Shown: positions 1 through 12,799 of the stretch, one piece after another
How the letters are laid out: each line of letters begins with the position of its first letter
Position numbering within the stretch: the stretch's first letter is position 1
DNA from: Kudoa neothunni
Taxonomy: Eukaryota > Cnidaria
Length of the DNA: 64,000 nt
Assembly (NCBI GenBank): GCA_964304625.1
Contig: OZ199839.1
Span: forward strand, 6,014,001 to 6,078,000
Direction of reading: 5' to 3'
Notes under the pieces: model-generated
The model's database searches: none
Told to the model about the DNA's origin: nothing
Seen by the model: the letters and a program-made list of their open reading frames with translations, nothing else
Translations under genes and position numbers: made by a program

Positions 1-753
1 AAAGAGATAAAAAAATGGAGAAAGTAATAGAGATAGAACAAAACGTATGAAAATTAATTGATATTGCTAAAATTAATATCGTTTTGTCCGCAAAAACCTT
101 AATGCGCTTTTTCTAACACACATTTTAAATAATCGGATGAAATAACCATCTGCACTGAATTGAATCACTGAAAGTTCAACATAACGGACGGTTTCAATGA
201 AACCTACGGACACGGTACTTGCGTTATAGTGCTTCAATCTATCTGATTATAACACGCATAAACAACTCAATAATAATGCAAATATTGACATCTTTTCGTA
301 TCTAAATCCACTAACAGAGCCTTCAAAACATGTTTATCAAGTCAATTACATTAAAACTCCCGATATAAGGAATTTATTTGTGCAAACAATAAAATAAACG
401 CGCAAATCATACACATAAAGACAGGTAGCATCGTTCAATTAACATATGATGGAGCATATAAGGGAGATAGTTAACTTCAACCGACCATCACCACAACATA
501 GGCAAACGCTACTCTTGTAGTTGAACTCATGTAATCCGATAAACAAACTTTAAATCGACAAAATCACAATTTCATAAATACTTTTTGGAAATTATAGTCA
601 TCTGAAAACAATTATACGACTTTTTTAAATATTACAAGTTTTTAAAAATTTTATATATGACTCTCTATAAGGAAAAAATTATCCGCATATGCGTACTTAG
701 AGGCATACACACACACAAACATACCGACAGTCCTCTTTTATATATATAAACGA
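1..753 (-). mobile_element. Non-autonomous Helitron, 5' part, cut by the window edge
   Basis: This segment is the reverse complement of a repeat that occurs again at 57164-58368. Matching blocks include the AAAGAGGACTG stretch next to an AT run, CCTAAGTACGCATATGCGGA-like sequence, the CTCTCTATAAGG region and CTCCATCATATG. Read on the minus strand it begins TCGTTTATATATA at 753, directly after an A at 754, as expected for a Helitron inserted between A and T. Position 1 corresponds to roughly 57990 of the other copy, so the last ~380 bp, including the 3' hairpin, lie outside the window. No Rep/helicase coding sequence is seen. Identity is roughly 75% by eye, so the copies are not recent. Confidence 0.75.
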
Positions 754-2474
754 TTAATAATTCCCCTGATTAGAAATGTATAAACATAACATTGAAGAAA
801 TTTTTGTAGTGATAATTAAATTTGATAACGCTTTCGAGCCAGATATTTTTTCGTTAAAATATACATTTTAAACCCTTCAAGTACAAAACTTGTAAGCAGA
901 AGAATTAATTTCGTGAAGTAAACGAGCTAACTGTCCGCGTATATGGTTAAATATACATTGGGATTACATGAAAATGATTTGACCATGAAATCAAAGAACA
1001 TTCCATTTAAAACAAAAAATAGGTAACATTATTGTGGTCAGAAACTCATTTTACAAATAAATGAAGAAAAAAATTTGCTTAAGTCTATAAAATTGTATTA
1101 AACGATAATGATTTGAAATTTAATTGTAGGTTTTCTTTTCTTTATGAGACAAAACATTAAACGGATAGATTGGATGTTTAAAATAACATCGAATTCAACA
1201 TCAAGACATATTCTGCGTATTCTGCGTATTATCGTATAATCTTATATCTATATGTTAAAATAACAATAGATAAACGTGAAAAGTGTAAATTTTTAATTAA
1301 GCCATCAATGCTACTTTGCATTCATCACTAATACCTAACCGGACATCGAATATCGTTGAGGGGGTTAAAAAGTATCATTTTGGTACGAACGTACCAACTC
1401 TGGCAACCATAGTTCTAATCCAGTTTAATGTTGTCCCTTTTGTGGATTAATTTTGTCGAGCAATGTGTCGCCAACGTGTTTAAAAATATAATTTTTTCCA
1501 ATATACTAAATACCAATTTATAAACTTTTTACACTTAACACAATATTAAATTAACATCTAATGCGATATATAGTCATTTACTAAAAAATTGTTCAAGTTT
1601 TTGAAAAAAATGATGCAATAAAGTATTTTTTATGTAGTACGAATGAGGGACACAAATCCCATTTTATATATACATAAATTTCCGCTTTTTTATAGAAAAT
1701 TTCACGCAAAAATCTAAAATTCCAGGAGGTTTAAAATGTGTTTTCTAATAAAAATTAATAAATTATGTTGTATTAGATAAAAATTATTGAAACAAACATC
1801 ATCAGTGTCTTCGAAAAAGGGGAGAATGATTAATATAAGTGGTGCTAACTACGAGCTCTGAGAGTTTCTTATGAGTTAGTTATAATTACACGCGTTCATT
1901 TTTCGTATATATTTAACTTTTGGAAGAATTATTAGTATAACGACTCATCATAATTCTATTGAAAAGTAATAGATCAAAATATCCAAATTATACGAAGTTT
2001 AATCCCATTGAAGAACTGTATCACGCTGTTCGATTGTAATACCTAACATAGTTATGTTAATTCCTAAAGTCTCTATATGTTTTTGTTGTCCCATTACTAA
2101 TAACAACAAAAAGTATTCATTCTAAGAATTTATTAATAAATGTGAAATTGTCTAGAATAGATAACAGAGTTTGATTATAAAACAAATCATATTATAAATG
2201 TCATTAGAAATGGGGAACTATTTCTCAAGGTATTAAAAAATCTTAACCTCTCTCTATAATCTTTATCTTACTTCCTTAATTCATTTCGCATAAGTTGGAT
2301 TTCATTCGATTAAACTTTTCTATTGAATATCCTCAATTCAATTTTCTGCTCAAGCGTGATATAGTTAAGTTATAAAGTAATTATTAGAGTGGATTTCATA
2401 TTTATTTCAAGTCAAGAATAAAGGAATTGGTGACGTGATACATTTTGTTACAAGTATCAAATAGGTTGATTGGT
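754..2474. other. Intergenic, AT-rich, nothing recognised
   Basis: No coding frame, RNA gene or long repeat was recognised. It is the upstream region of the sugar porter gene. A small direct repeat of TATTCTGCG lies near 1210-1230. Confidence 0.6.
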
Positions 2475-4745
2475 ATGAGTTCTGATTCGCTTGAAAATAA
2501 ATCTGCACCACAAAATGCTAAAAGTCAATCCAGCGAAGCCAATACAACGGCATTTTCAATGAAGAATATCATAATTTATAGCGTGATATCGTGTTGGTCT
2601 GCCATCAATTTCGGCTACTCCCTAGGATATCCATCCTATCACAACAAGATCCTTACGGATACAAACACTACAAAAGATGAGCCGCAACTTTCTCTATACA
2701 ATGTGATCATAAAAATTATTATTATTATTATTATTTACTTTAACCTGATACTTATTATAGTCAATCATTTTGATTGGTGCATTAGTTGGAGCACTAGCTG
2801 CCACATATTGTACACTGAATAGATTTGGGAGAAAAGTTACTATGATTGTTGGAGCTATGTTCTCGTCAGTGGGATGGGCTTTGCATCTGATCTATTGTAA
2901 TCCTAAGTTGTCCAAAACTTTCGATATCATCAATTTGTTGATATTTGCCCGATTTTTGGTTGGCATGGGTGTGGGCTTCTCATCCACTAGTTCACCGGTA
3001 CTACTACTCACTATATATCACATTAATTATTATTGTTATTTATTAAAAATTTGATTCCCTCTTAACTGGTAAGAGAACTTGAGGTGCTATTAAATTATTA
3101 AAATTAAAAAATAATTTAATCACTTCCATTACTTTTAACCAATAATTATCAGTTATTCTGAATTACTCTCATCGTCATATTCCAAACTATTCAATAAATA
3201 AAAAAATTAGTAAAGCAGCTTGAATTAATTCGGGATCTGCCCCTCACTTTAGAAATAACGCATAGACATTTATTTAGGTAATATTTTCAGGACTTTCTCC
3301 TCCAATCTTGATAACATGGATCTTGATATTATATATGTTGCGAATAGCCATTTATCAATCTTACGATTGATTATTTTTAATTAAGACTCCAAAATCACCA
3401 ATTTAAAATAATTAAAATATTAATTTCTTAAATATTTCCTGATTATGATTTTTTTATAATCTTAGTTTAACTATAAAATAAATACACCTTAACACATATT
3501 TATTAATTTTAATTTATTGATGACAAAATATAGGTATATACAGCTGAAATATCTCCACCAAGTGCATTCAAATATACCGGAACCTTCCACCAAATAGGAA
3601 TCACACTCGGTTTCATATTATGTAGCACTGTTGCGTATATAGCAGAAAAGAGTGACTTGAAAGAGAAAGCGCCAGTGAAGTTTCTATCTTCTCGGATTGC
3701 TTTACCACTAACAATTTTTTTGTGTGTGATATTTCAATTAATCTCTGCATTTTTCCTGCCGTACGTACCAACATGGATGGCATCATCATCATCATCATCA
3801 AAAAAGTCCAAATCTAATGAGGCTACTTTGAAAAAGAACCAGTTAAAACTCTATGGAACTCAATACAATTGGGCCGATGTATATGCAAGCTATAAAGAGA
3901 GGGGTATGGCACACCAAACTTGGTGTCTCATCGTTATCGTGTATTCATAATGTTGTGTAGAAACAAAAGATTCAGCCACAACCTCAAATACATCCATATA
4001 TAGCAAACAAAACTTGAGAGCATTTTTTGTGGTTTTAATGTTGTTCCTTCTACAACAGTTGTCAGGTATCAATGTCATAGTGTTTAACTCTTGGAAACTA
4101 TTTTCCGGCGCCGGGCTAAGTAAGCCAAACCTAAATACTTGTTATGCTGAATTGATGTGAAATTTTCATTAGAGTCACAAACACTTGGTACTTTAATTGC
4201 TAGTTTTGGACAATTGGGAGGTGCACTTTTGTGCATCGTTACTAATGCATATTTGCCGAAAAAAATTGTCCTTCTTGTAGCATCAATCACATTCATGATC
4301 AATCACATTGTCCTGGGTATTCAGTTTCAGTAAATATACATATCACCAATTTTACGTCTATTTAATTGCAACGAGTAGGTTTCTTCAGAATAATGCCAGC
4401 TATGCACCAATCGCTGTGGTAATGGTTTTCACATTTTATATTGCATTCAATGCATCGTGGGGACCAATTCCCTTTATCTACAATGCATTAAGTTTCACCA
4501 GCGCGGCTGTTGGGACTTTCTCAGGATGGTGTGTGATGTTGAGTTGGTTGTTCTCATTCTCCATCACCTACCCAATATATGGTATAGAACAACAATTCGG
4601 AAAACATGGATTGTTCTACTTTTTTGCGGTTCTTTCATTTTTTGGAGTAATATTTTCCGCACTTTGTGTTCCAGAAATAAAAGACAAGGATTTGTCTGAA
4701 ATCCCAGAACTCTACAAAAAGACCCTACATCCTTCTTTCAAATAG
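2475..4745 (+). CDS. SLC2-type (major facilitator) sugar porter, six exons
   Basis: Predicted exons are 2475-2702, 2761-2997, 3534-3903, 3961-4119, 4173-4329 and 4379-4745. All phases agree, giving 505 aa, the usual size of sugar porters. The product should be a 12-helix plasma-membrane carrier for a hexose or disaccharide. Family motifs visible: RFGRK (about 97-101) after helix 2, PVYTAEISPP (about 155-164) after helix 4, QQLSGIN (310-316) in helix 7, GPIPF in helix 10, and PEIKDKDLSEI near residue 482 matching the C-terminal PETKG-type motif. Odd points: the central cytoplasmic loop lacks the usual PESPR signature and carries a run of six serines encoded by ATC/TCA repeats at 3780-3799, and the R-x-G-R-R-type motif after helix 8 has become LPKK. 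The start is the first in-frame ATG of the exon. Substrate cannot be told from sequence; glucose (GLUT) and trehalose transporters share these motifs. Confidence 0.9.
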
Positions 4746-4827
4746 ATTCCCGTCTCTACTTGTTTGTTTAGAGTGTTTAATGATAATAATTTTGAGTGTA
4801 TTTAAGAGCCAACTTTAATATTTATTT

Positions 4828-4833
4828 AATAAA
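4828..4833 (+). terminator. Polyadenylation signal AATAAA of the sugar porter gene
   Basis: A canonical AATAAA lies 83 bp past the stop codon, followed by a T-rich stretch. Confidence 0.7.
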
Positions 4834-4845
4834 GCGTCTTCTTTT

Positions 4846-5930
4846 TTCAATTAATTTGTTTGCGTAATGATTTTTATATATTTTTGTTGTAGGAATTAAT
4901 TATTAATATTGCTTTTTAGGCCAATTAAGAATAATATAGAATATTATCTCAACATTCATTTTGAAGGGAAAAATATAATTGATGATTAAATTTTACGTGG
5001 AATCAAAAATTAACATTATGAATACATTATTAGGAATACCTATGCCAAATTTGACATTTCCTGCTTTGAAAAAATTCAAAATAAATATTTTTAACTCGTA
5101 AAGTAAGGATTAACGTATGAATTTAAAATTATTTTAAGATAATTATTAAAAATAGCAAAATCTTTATAACTGGACGAAAACCTACGACAATTAATTTTTA
5201 TAATAACGATTAATCTCACTTTATCTGATACATAACATAATACGATCGTGACAACAAGCAGTTGTATATAAACTATTAATTTTATATTGATTTATGATAG
5301 AATTTAAGTTATAGATCATTAAAATGTATATGGAGGAATTTATTAATCAAATGACAATTAATCAGAAATGGACGAATGTTAATCCTATTATTAACATGTG
5401 CCATCAGTTTAACAATTTCCAAATTTAAAATCTGTTATTTTAAATGAATTGATAAGTTTTATCGATGTGTTTATATCAGTAATAATTATAGTGCGCGTGC
5501 GTATTTACAGATTTGCAGGCAAATAAAGGATTTTTTGTATACAGATTATTGTTTACGGATCTAACTAAAATTCGATGCATATTAAGAATAAAAATTTATT
5601 GATTCCCTAAATATTATAAAAATCTAAAGTAAATAATTATTATTTGGAAAAAGCATCAGGACAGGTGGGAGAGTTGTGTGGTGCCCCATTGGGGACCATT
5701 ATGTTCATAAATTCGATTCCTGCTGTAATTCAGTCAATTACTTCTGCATCAATGTTTATGATTTATAATTGTTATTTCTATTAGAATGAGTGCTTATTTT
5801 TATTTAAATGTTCTTTCGTATTTAATCTGGTAAGATGCTTGACTCTTCAGTGTTACATTAGGAAAAATGTGATAACTATGCTCCCATGTGACAAATATCG
5901 TTAAAGTTAGTTGGATCGACATAGAATATC
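4846..5930. other. Intergenic, AT-rich
   Basis: No gene seen. Around 5683-5697 there is a short CCCCATTGGGGACC palindrome resembling the palindromic core of the TTAA-type element ends described elsewhere, but no TTAA-bounded element could be drawn here. Confidence 0.5.
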
Positions 5931-6269
5931 TCGTCGAACGAGGATATTTGTTGTTTTGAAATCTCATAATACTGCAGAAGTCAACAAAATTCGAATATTT
6001 ATTTCTTTAAAAATTATATTATCATTTAAAGCGATAAAAAGACTTGGATAAATTGACCTCCAAAGCACCTAATATATAGTTTTTTTGTATATCATTGTTT
6101 ATTCTATTTTTTCAAATTTTTAACAAATACTTATAAAATAATTACAAAATATTATGTGTTTTAGGGGAATACAACAGATATTACTATTGGTAAATTCTTC
6201 TATATATGTAAAACTTGTAATACAGTTGGCTCTGGGGTCAATTTGACCCCAGAAACGCTCGGAGGTTAA
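5931..6269 (-). mobile_element. Fragment of a TTAA-flanked (piggyBac-like) element, right end
   Basis: Read on the minus strand, a terminus starts at TTAA (6266-6269) with CCTCCGAGCGTTTCTGGGGTC followed by AAATTGACCCC, a GGGGTCAAATTGACCCC near-palindrome. About 190 bp further in (6031-6070) a degraded second copy of the motif is found. The adjoining block 5940-6030 matches 9085-9170 in inverted orientation (CTTTAAATGATAAT, TTTCTTTAAAAATT, AAGTCAACAAAATTC). The other end of the element was not identified and no transposase could be read. Confidence 0.5.
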
Positions 6270-9040
6270 TACGCTTATTCAAGTAGAAATAGCAACATCA
6301 ATGCTTTATTGGTGCAAAAAATTAGAAGAAACTAGAATTATCGATGTATTTGAATCAGGTAAAAATAAAACGTCAATTGCATTTGACGGTTTGTTTCATT
6401 TTTAGGCAGAGGTTTAAAAAGTCGGCATCGAGACATTTAGAGTACCATATTGAGGATTATATGTTTTGAGTCACGGGATCGACGTAATGACTGAGATTCG
6501 GTTAGCTATACCTGTATCTTGTTAATAACGAGTACTTGGATTAAATTATTAAAGATAGATGCTAGTTTCTAGCATTATGGAAATATAGGATGGATAGTGT
6601 TTATTAGTATTCGAGAAAATTAGGTAATGTTAATGCCTGTGGCGTCTTAAAAACATCGTTGTTGTACCTTTTTTCGTAGAATTTTTTAAAATCCTTTATA
6701 ATAAAATAAATAAATGTGGAGTGCAAAAATTTAGCCTCAATATATAACTTCTAAATTTTGACCGAATCTCACTTCGAACAAAATCGTTCCATGTGTAATC
6801 TTTCTTGTGTTTACAAAAACTTGCAAGTTTCCTTATTCTTGGTATATTTTAACATAATGACTACCTGGAATCACCGAAACTATTTTTAACATAACTATTT
6901 CACTAAAAATTTAGTTTAAATGTTATATATAATGACGTTATATTTTACAAACGGAACAAATTAATTTATTCCTTAATTAATTAATAAATGAAATTTAATT
7001 TTGACTATTCATTATTATTGGAAAATAAAATTTTAGGACTGAATTCGTGTGTAAATTCGAACATAAACAATTTTAGTATTGTTTGATTTTCAATTTTAGT
7101 GCTTAAAATTTGTAATTTTTATCAAAAAATTATTATCCAATTCATTAGTCTCTTAATTAAAAATAATGTATAACAATTATACCAATATAAAATAGTTTTA
7201 TTTAAAAATTAGTGGATAAATCAAGTACAGATAATCAATGTATTCATAGCTATTTTTTTCTATTCTATTCTAGTAAATTCAAATAAATCCAACATGTTTA
7301 AACCAAATTTTGTTGTGCGTATTTTATAATAACTGAAGCTACGAAAATGTAATATTATATTGAATTATTCCAGTATCATAAATGGACAATACAAATTTTG
7401 GAATATTTTCGCCATATACTCCTTATTTGTTTCTAAAAACTCCATATTAATGAATCTGAATAAAATTTTGCTGATTCTATCAATTTTCTATGATAATGCT
7501 TCAGAGAAATTGTTCCTCTGATATATCTTCTAAGATATAGTCGACAGTCGATTTTATACTTTTTTTGCGAAATTACTTATAATGTTAAATGTTCCTAATG
7601 TTTATATAAACAAGTATATTCTACTAATAGTAATTTTAGTTTAAAGAATTGATTGTAAGCGATACAAAATATGTCCAAATCACGTGATCTACCGCTTTTG
7701 CACACTGTTCCCAGAAAAATTAGGAATGCGGCCTTAAGAATAGTTAAATAAATAAAAAAACGAGAAGAAGAATATTAAATATTTTTAAAATTTTCCACTA
7801 ACCCTCAAAGGTGCGTTCTCAAAAAACTAACGTGTGTTCCCATGGGGACCGGTCAGCGACCCCAATGGTTTTCTACAATAATGATTGAGTATGATTCTAA
7901 CTTTTGGTGTATAGATTAATTAATCTTTTTAACATTAAAATATATATTTAAAATATCCAAGCGACAAAAGAATTTGTTAAAAATATCGTAACCATGTCGG
8001 GAGACATGACCAATTAAACTTATCTAAACAAAACTTCAAATGGTGGATGTAATAGATACAACTATTAGATATAACTATTTCGGCTTCTTTTTTATCTGAA
8101 TGTAACAAAGTAGAAACTTTTACACCACTTTAATTTCAATATTAGGTTGCTATCAAATGGCACTAACAGGAGGTAACTCCTGCGAAGTTCGGTAATCCAA
8201 TATTGATTTACACTAAGCTAAGTTTACAACACATCTTGAGAAACAAAGAATAATGTTGAGTCTAAATAAGTAAGGATGAATTTATTTGAGTTATGCGTGA
8301 AAATATTTTTAATCAGAATATAAATATGATTCAAAGCTTATTTCTTTCAACTTGATTTTGATCGTTTCAATAGTTATGATGAAATGACCTAGTTTAATTT
8401 CATTAAAAATTAAAATAATAAAACGTTTAACATAAATGATAATTTGTTAGTTTCATGGAATAAGGAATCGTTGAAATTTGGCGATATCATGGCGCAGAAA
8501 TAACGTGACTAAGTTTTAATCTATTAATTTTAAGTAAATATGGTCGCCTTTGAATTTACAATAATTTAAATTTAATTCGTAGAAAAAAATAAATATTATG
8601 AAATATTTTAAAAGCACATTAGGCAATCTGTTAGGTTTTCAATGCGCAATAACCTGGGCGACAATAATAGAGGGATTGATCTCTTTAATTCTATCCCATC
8701 TTCGGAATCTTATAAGTTATAACAGATAACAAAAATGGTTACAAATTACAATATTCCTCAGTTTGGTTGTGACAATATATATTGGAATGATCATTTTTCT
8801 TATCATATAAATTAAATACACTTGCTACATCCATATAGAATAGTTTTAAGTAATATTAAACACAATTTTTGAACCGTACAATACTATAATTTATTTGAAA
8901 CTAAGAATTTTTAAACAATACACGTTGATCTAAGATTACATGAACTCAAAAATTAAAATGAAGAGTTTAAGTAGGTAAAAACAAACGTTTACCAAAAATG
9001 GGATCACGAATGACCCCGCATGGTCATGGTCTGGGGAGTG
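6270..9040. other. Intergenic, AT-rich, possible element remnant near 7800
   Basis: No gene recognised in 2.8 kb. At 7798-7865 the sequence CTAACCCTCAAAGGTGCG is followed by a GGGGACC...GCGACCCC palindrome, resembling an eroded TTAA-type terminus. Its partner end was not found. Confidence 0.4.
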
Positions 9041-9866
9041 TTAGCGATCCGAGCGTTTCTGGTGTCGATTTGACCTCAGAGTTTTTACTGCTTTAAATGA
9101 TAATACAATTTTTAAAGAAATGAATAATTGAATTTTGTTGACTTCCGCAGGCAGAATACTGAGATAATTAGGAAAACATGTAGACGAGATCATACGCGAT
9201 GGCACGGATGAATCCATTTTAACGTGCCGTTCGCTCGAATTTACTCGAAACATGCTACCAAGTGCCTTAGTAAGACTTTTATGGGATTATTCCCATTGAC
9301 CATGATAGCAATTCTAATGAAATAATTTATATCACTTATTTTAATTATCGAAATTCAAATTGTATCGGTTCTGACGATAAAGAAGGGGCTTTGAATGTGT
9401 TTTGCGAGAAGACTAATGTTTATAGTTTAAATTATTAAAAAAAAGCGATATCAAAAATTTTGTTGTTCATATGCGCGTCAAACTACGTAAAAGTGATTAC
9501 CAACCGCAGGAAACTAATTTGTTTCTCACGTTGCGAATCAACTTAATTTATATACATTTATAGTGAAAAAATTTGTACACACGAAAAATTGATTTATCTC
9601 ATTAATTTGTTACAATAAAGTCCAAGTCGACAAAACACAGATAGCGCCAAAAAATTCACGCGATTTTGAACTATTCCATATACACGCGATGTGAATCGCT
9701 TTTAAAATACAACAAAAGTTTTTCGATAAATTTATATTTAATTTTACCTAAGATTAAGTAACTATTCATTGCATTCAACGATACAATAAGAGCCTAGGAT
9801 GGTTAATTTATCCCCCAAAGCACCACGGGTATAGTGGATTTTGAGGTTGAGGTGCTCGAAGGTTAA
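9041..9866 (+). mobile_element. Candidate TTAA-type non-autonomous element
   Basis: The left end reads TTAG (an eroded TTAA) then CGATCCGAGCGTTTCTGGTG plus TCGATTTGACCTCA, closely matching the 6225-6269 terminus in the opposite orientation. A plausible right end is the CTCGAAGGTTAA at 9855-9866, whose complement TTAACCTTCGAG fits the family. The ~85 bp next to the left end match 5940-6030 inverted. A 70-codon frame on the minus strand (9253-9041) covers the repeat but matches nothing I recognise. Bounds are tentative. Confidence 0.4.
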
Positions 9867-11493
9867 ACAGTTGGCAAACTTAATTTATCATTTTTACTAC
9901 TATTAAAAATGATCTCATCTATTCACCAACAATATAATATTTACATATTATTTTAATATCAAGTTTTACGAGGGACCACATATAAAGAGTTTAAAAAAGT
10001 GTTCCATTTTGAGGGCGGGAGAAAATAGTTTTACATCTATTGTTGTTAAAAGCAATAACTTGAGGTAAACTATTAATTATTAAAAAAGTATGTATGAGAA
10101 TAATCAAAATTATTTCTATCTTGCGCAGAATGTTCTGCTATTGATATGAGAGCATTCCTTCTCCACTTTCTTAGGATGAGGCAATAGAAGTTTCTCAAAT
10201 CTTCACAGTGCCAATTACATTGCAGAGCTTTTGTGCGTGATATTAATTCGATAAAAAATTATTTTTTCGAAATTTACGATACTTTTTTAATTATTTTTCA
10301 TTTGTATCATAAAATAATATTATTTCTTAAACTTTACGAATAAAAACGTAGATGGAAGCACGCGGTCCTCTTACTGAATAAGGAATAATCGTATCACTTT
10401 TCTACATCGTTACCCCACGCTAATTTTATATCCAACGGAGAGTGATTAAGGATGAAGCGTTAAGTTTAATTAAACAGTGACACTTCGGAGCTAGTACAAG
10501 TACAAGTACAAACTACAAACTGGAGTTGGAGAAAAAAATTGTGAGTCAGAAATTTTTGAGTGTTCGAGCACATAAGAAACTGTAATCAGAACAAATCAAA
10601 TCCCTCTAGAGATAAAGGTAGATAAGAAAAGAAATTATAGAAGATGAGTTGCTGAATCAAATTGTGCGACCGTCATCGAAGGGGAAATTTTGATAACCTA
10701 TCGTATGAGAACGAAAAAAATATTTATTCTATATTTTATTTTTGTTATTATTTTAAATATTTTATAAATACAATTTATGCGTGGTTTTCATAAAAAATAA
10801 TCATTTATTTGATGCACGAACCGAAGTGTGGTCGATGTTGGAGGTTGCACTCTACCTAAAATATCAACACTTTTTCAAATGTATTAATGAAACGGGTATG
10901 CAAAACACAACAACCTATTACCAATTTGTGAATACGAAATATTTTCGAATGGTAAACAACTGTTATCATATTTATTTGTAATAGTTAAAAATTCAAAATA
11001 TTAGATTTAATGGATGAATAATTAGAAATAGAGTTTTAAATTAGTTCTGATTTAATAAAATAATTATTCTGTTGATTATCATGCAATACAGTTCGAATGG
11101 GTATTGGAATAAGAAGAATTTTAATCGATTTAATGATGATTCTTCATTCTATATAAAAAAACCAACCTAACAACCGTAAGCATAAACAATTTAATGATAA
11201 GGTTAAAACGGATTATTGAGAGTTAAACTCCCAATTTGTGAATAAGATTCAACGGAACACTCCAAAATTTGTAATAACAATATAAAATCAATGTTGATAA
11301 ATTAGCGAGCTTATACAACTACCAAAATTTGTAAGGATGCGGCATCAAAACATTCTTAAATAATTATACGCATCAAAAATGCGCATTGTAATCAGATTTC
11401 CTCTAAAGACGATTGTGCGCAATCGACAAAAGATCGTCACTTGTGTTTCAATCAAAATTGATATTTTTTAAACCAGCAAAATTCCATTAAACA
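9867..11493. other. Intergenic, AT-rich; upstream region of Rab11
   Basis: No supported gene. A 66-codon open stretch at 10781-10981 has no recognisable motif and the composition of surrounding non-coding DNA. A short GTACAA repeat is at 10495-10510. Confidence 0.5.
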
Positions 11494-12372
11494 ATGTCTG
11501 GTCGAGATGATGAATACGACTATCTATTTAAAAGTAGTTTTTCATGGAAATAGTTATGGTTGTTGATTGGAGGAATAATTACCGGATAGTTGTTTTAATT
11601 GGTGATTCTGGAGTTGGAAAAAGCAATCTACTGTCTAGATTCACTAGGAACGAATTCAATATGGAGTCCAAAGCAACAATAGGTGTGGAGTTTGCCACAC
11701 GAACATTGAATATAGAAGGAAAAGTTGTTAAAGCTCAAATCTGGGATACAGGTATCTGGTTTGGTTGTATTGATAGGGTTTTCAATTGTAGCTAATTAAT
11801 GATAACATGTAGCTGGACAAGAACGTTATAGAGCGATTACAAGCGCGTAATTTTTATAATTGTGTGTGTATATGTTGGTGCATCTTATCTTATAATAGCT
11901 ATTATCGTGGTGCTGTTGGTGCACTACTTGTTTATGATATTTCCAAACACACAAGCTATGATAATGTCGATCGATGGCTGAAAGAATTGCGCGATCACGC
12001 TGATTCCAATATTGTAATTATGCTCATTGGAAACAAATGTGATCTTCGACATCTTCGCGCAGTGCCCACTGATGAAGCTGAATCGTATGCAGAGCGAAAC
12101 CATCTCAATTTTATTGAAGCATCGGCTTTCGATGCCACCAATGTTGACAAATCTTTCACATGTATCCTTGAAGGTGAGTTGTTGTGAATTTTCGAGTATG
12201 TTTACTACATCTAACAATTTCCCGCATAGAAATCTACAAAGTAGTTTCGCAAAAACAATGCCTGGATGGGGAACACAACAAATCGCCTGGTGGATCCAAC
12301 GGTGTTGGTCCATCAAGACCTGTGCAAATCACAGTCAAACCCGATAGTCTTGAAGCGAAAAAATGCTGCTAA
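11494..12372 (+). CDS. RAB11: Rab11 small GTPase, five exons
   Basis: Exons 11494-11533, 11590-11751, 11813-11846, 11899-12173 and 12230-12372 join in phase to 217 aa, against 216 for human RAB11A. The N-terminus [13 protein letters not shown] is typical of Rab11. Nucleotide-binding motifs are present: GDSGVGKS (18-25), the switch I threonine in [21 protein letters not shown] and an ASAF version of the SAK motif. Exon 4 carries [13 protein letters not shown], a Rab11 hallmark. The C-terminus ends KKCC, a double-cysteine geranylgeranylation site. Rab11 directs traffic from recycling endosomes and the trans-Golgi to the surface. Introns are 38-61 nt. The hypervariable tail is Gly/Ser/Pro-rich. 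The assignment is firm; Rab25 or a 11A/11B distinction cannot be made. Confidence 0.96.
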
Positions 12373-12507
12373 CTATTTCTACCATCCTCCTATTCTTAAT
12401 CTTTCTCATTCTGTGATATTGATTGGATGCAAGCCAGAGTCACAGTCGTATTCTTTTAACCATTTTTAATATGCCGCTCACTATATTTATATTTTCTTAT
12501 TAGGCGG

Positions 12508-12749
12508 CTTTTTTCTGCTGAATAATAACACATTGATATTGCTCTTTTCTCTTAAGGTTATTAACTCAATTTAGTTAATTAAACACATGTTTGTTTAATT
12601 ACTCAAACAATAAACCTGTTGCAGTTCTTGTTAGGTGTTTTTTTGTTGAACACTTACACATTGTCACGTTGATATTGCTTTGTTTGCTTAAGGTTATTAA
12701 CTCAATTTAGTTATTTAGAAACATGATTGTTTAATCACGGAAACAATAC
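12508..12749 (+). repeat. Two-copy direct repeat of about 130 bp in the Rab11 3' flank
   Basis: The block containing TTAAGGTTATTAACTCAATT at 12508-12612 recurs at 12638-12749. The copies are similar over most of their length with small indels, indicating a local tandem duplication of the 3' flank. They lie between the stop codon and the satellite array. Confidence 0.7.
12609..12614 (+). terminator. AATAAA polyadenylation signal, probably Rab11
   Basis: AATAAA occurs 237 bp after the Rab11 stop, inside the first copy of the local duplication. The second copy has AATACG at the corresponding place, so only the first could serve. Confidence 0.5.
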
Positions 12750-12799
12750 GTCGGTACATTTTTTAATTGACCGTTGGTGGTGTGGACCCGTGCATGTCA

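Noticed and set aside
9041-9253. 70-codon minus-strand frame as a gene
   Set aside because: It coincides with an element terminus repeated in inverted orientation at 5940-6070 and shows no recognisable protein motif.
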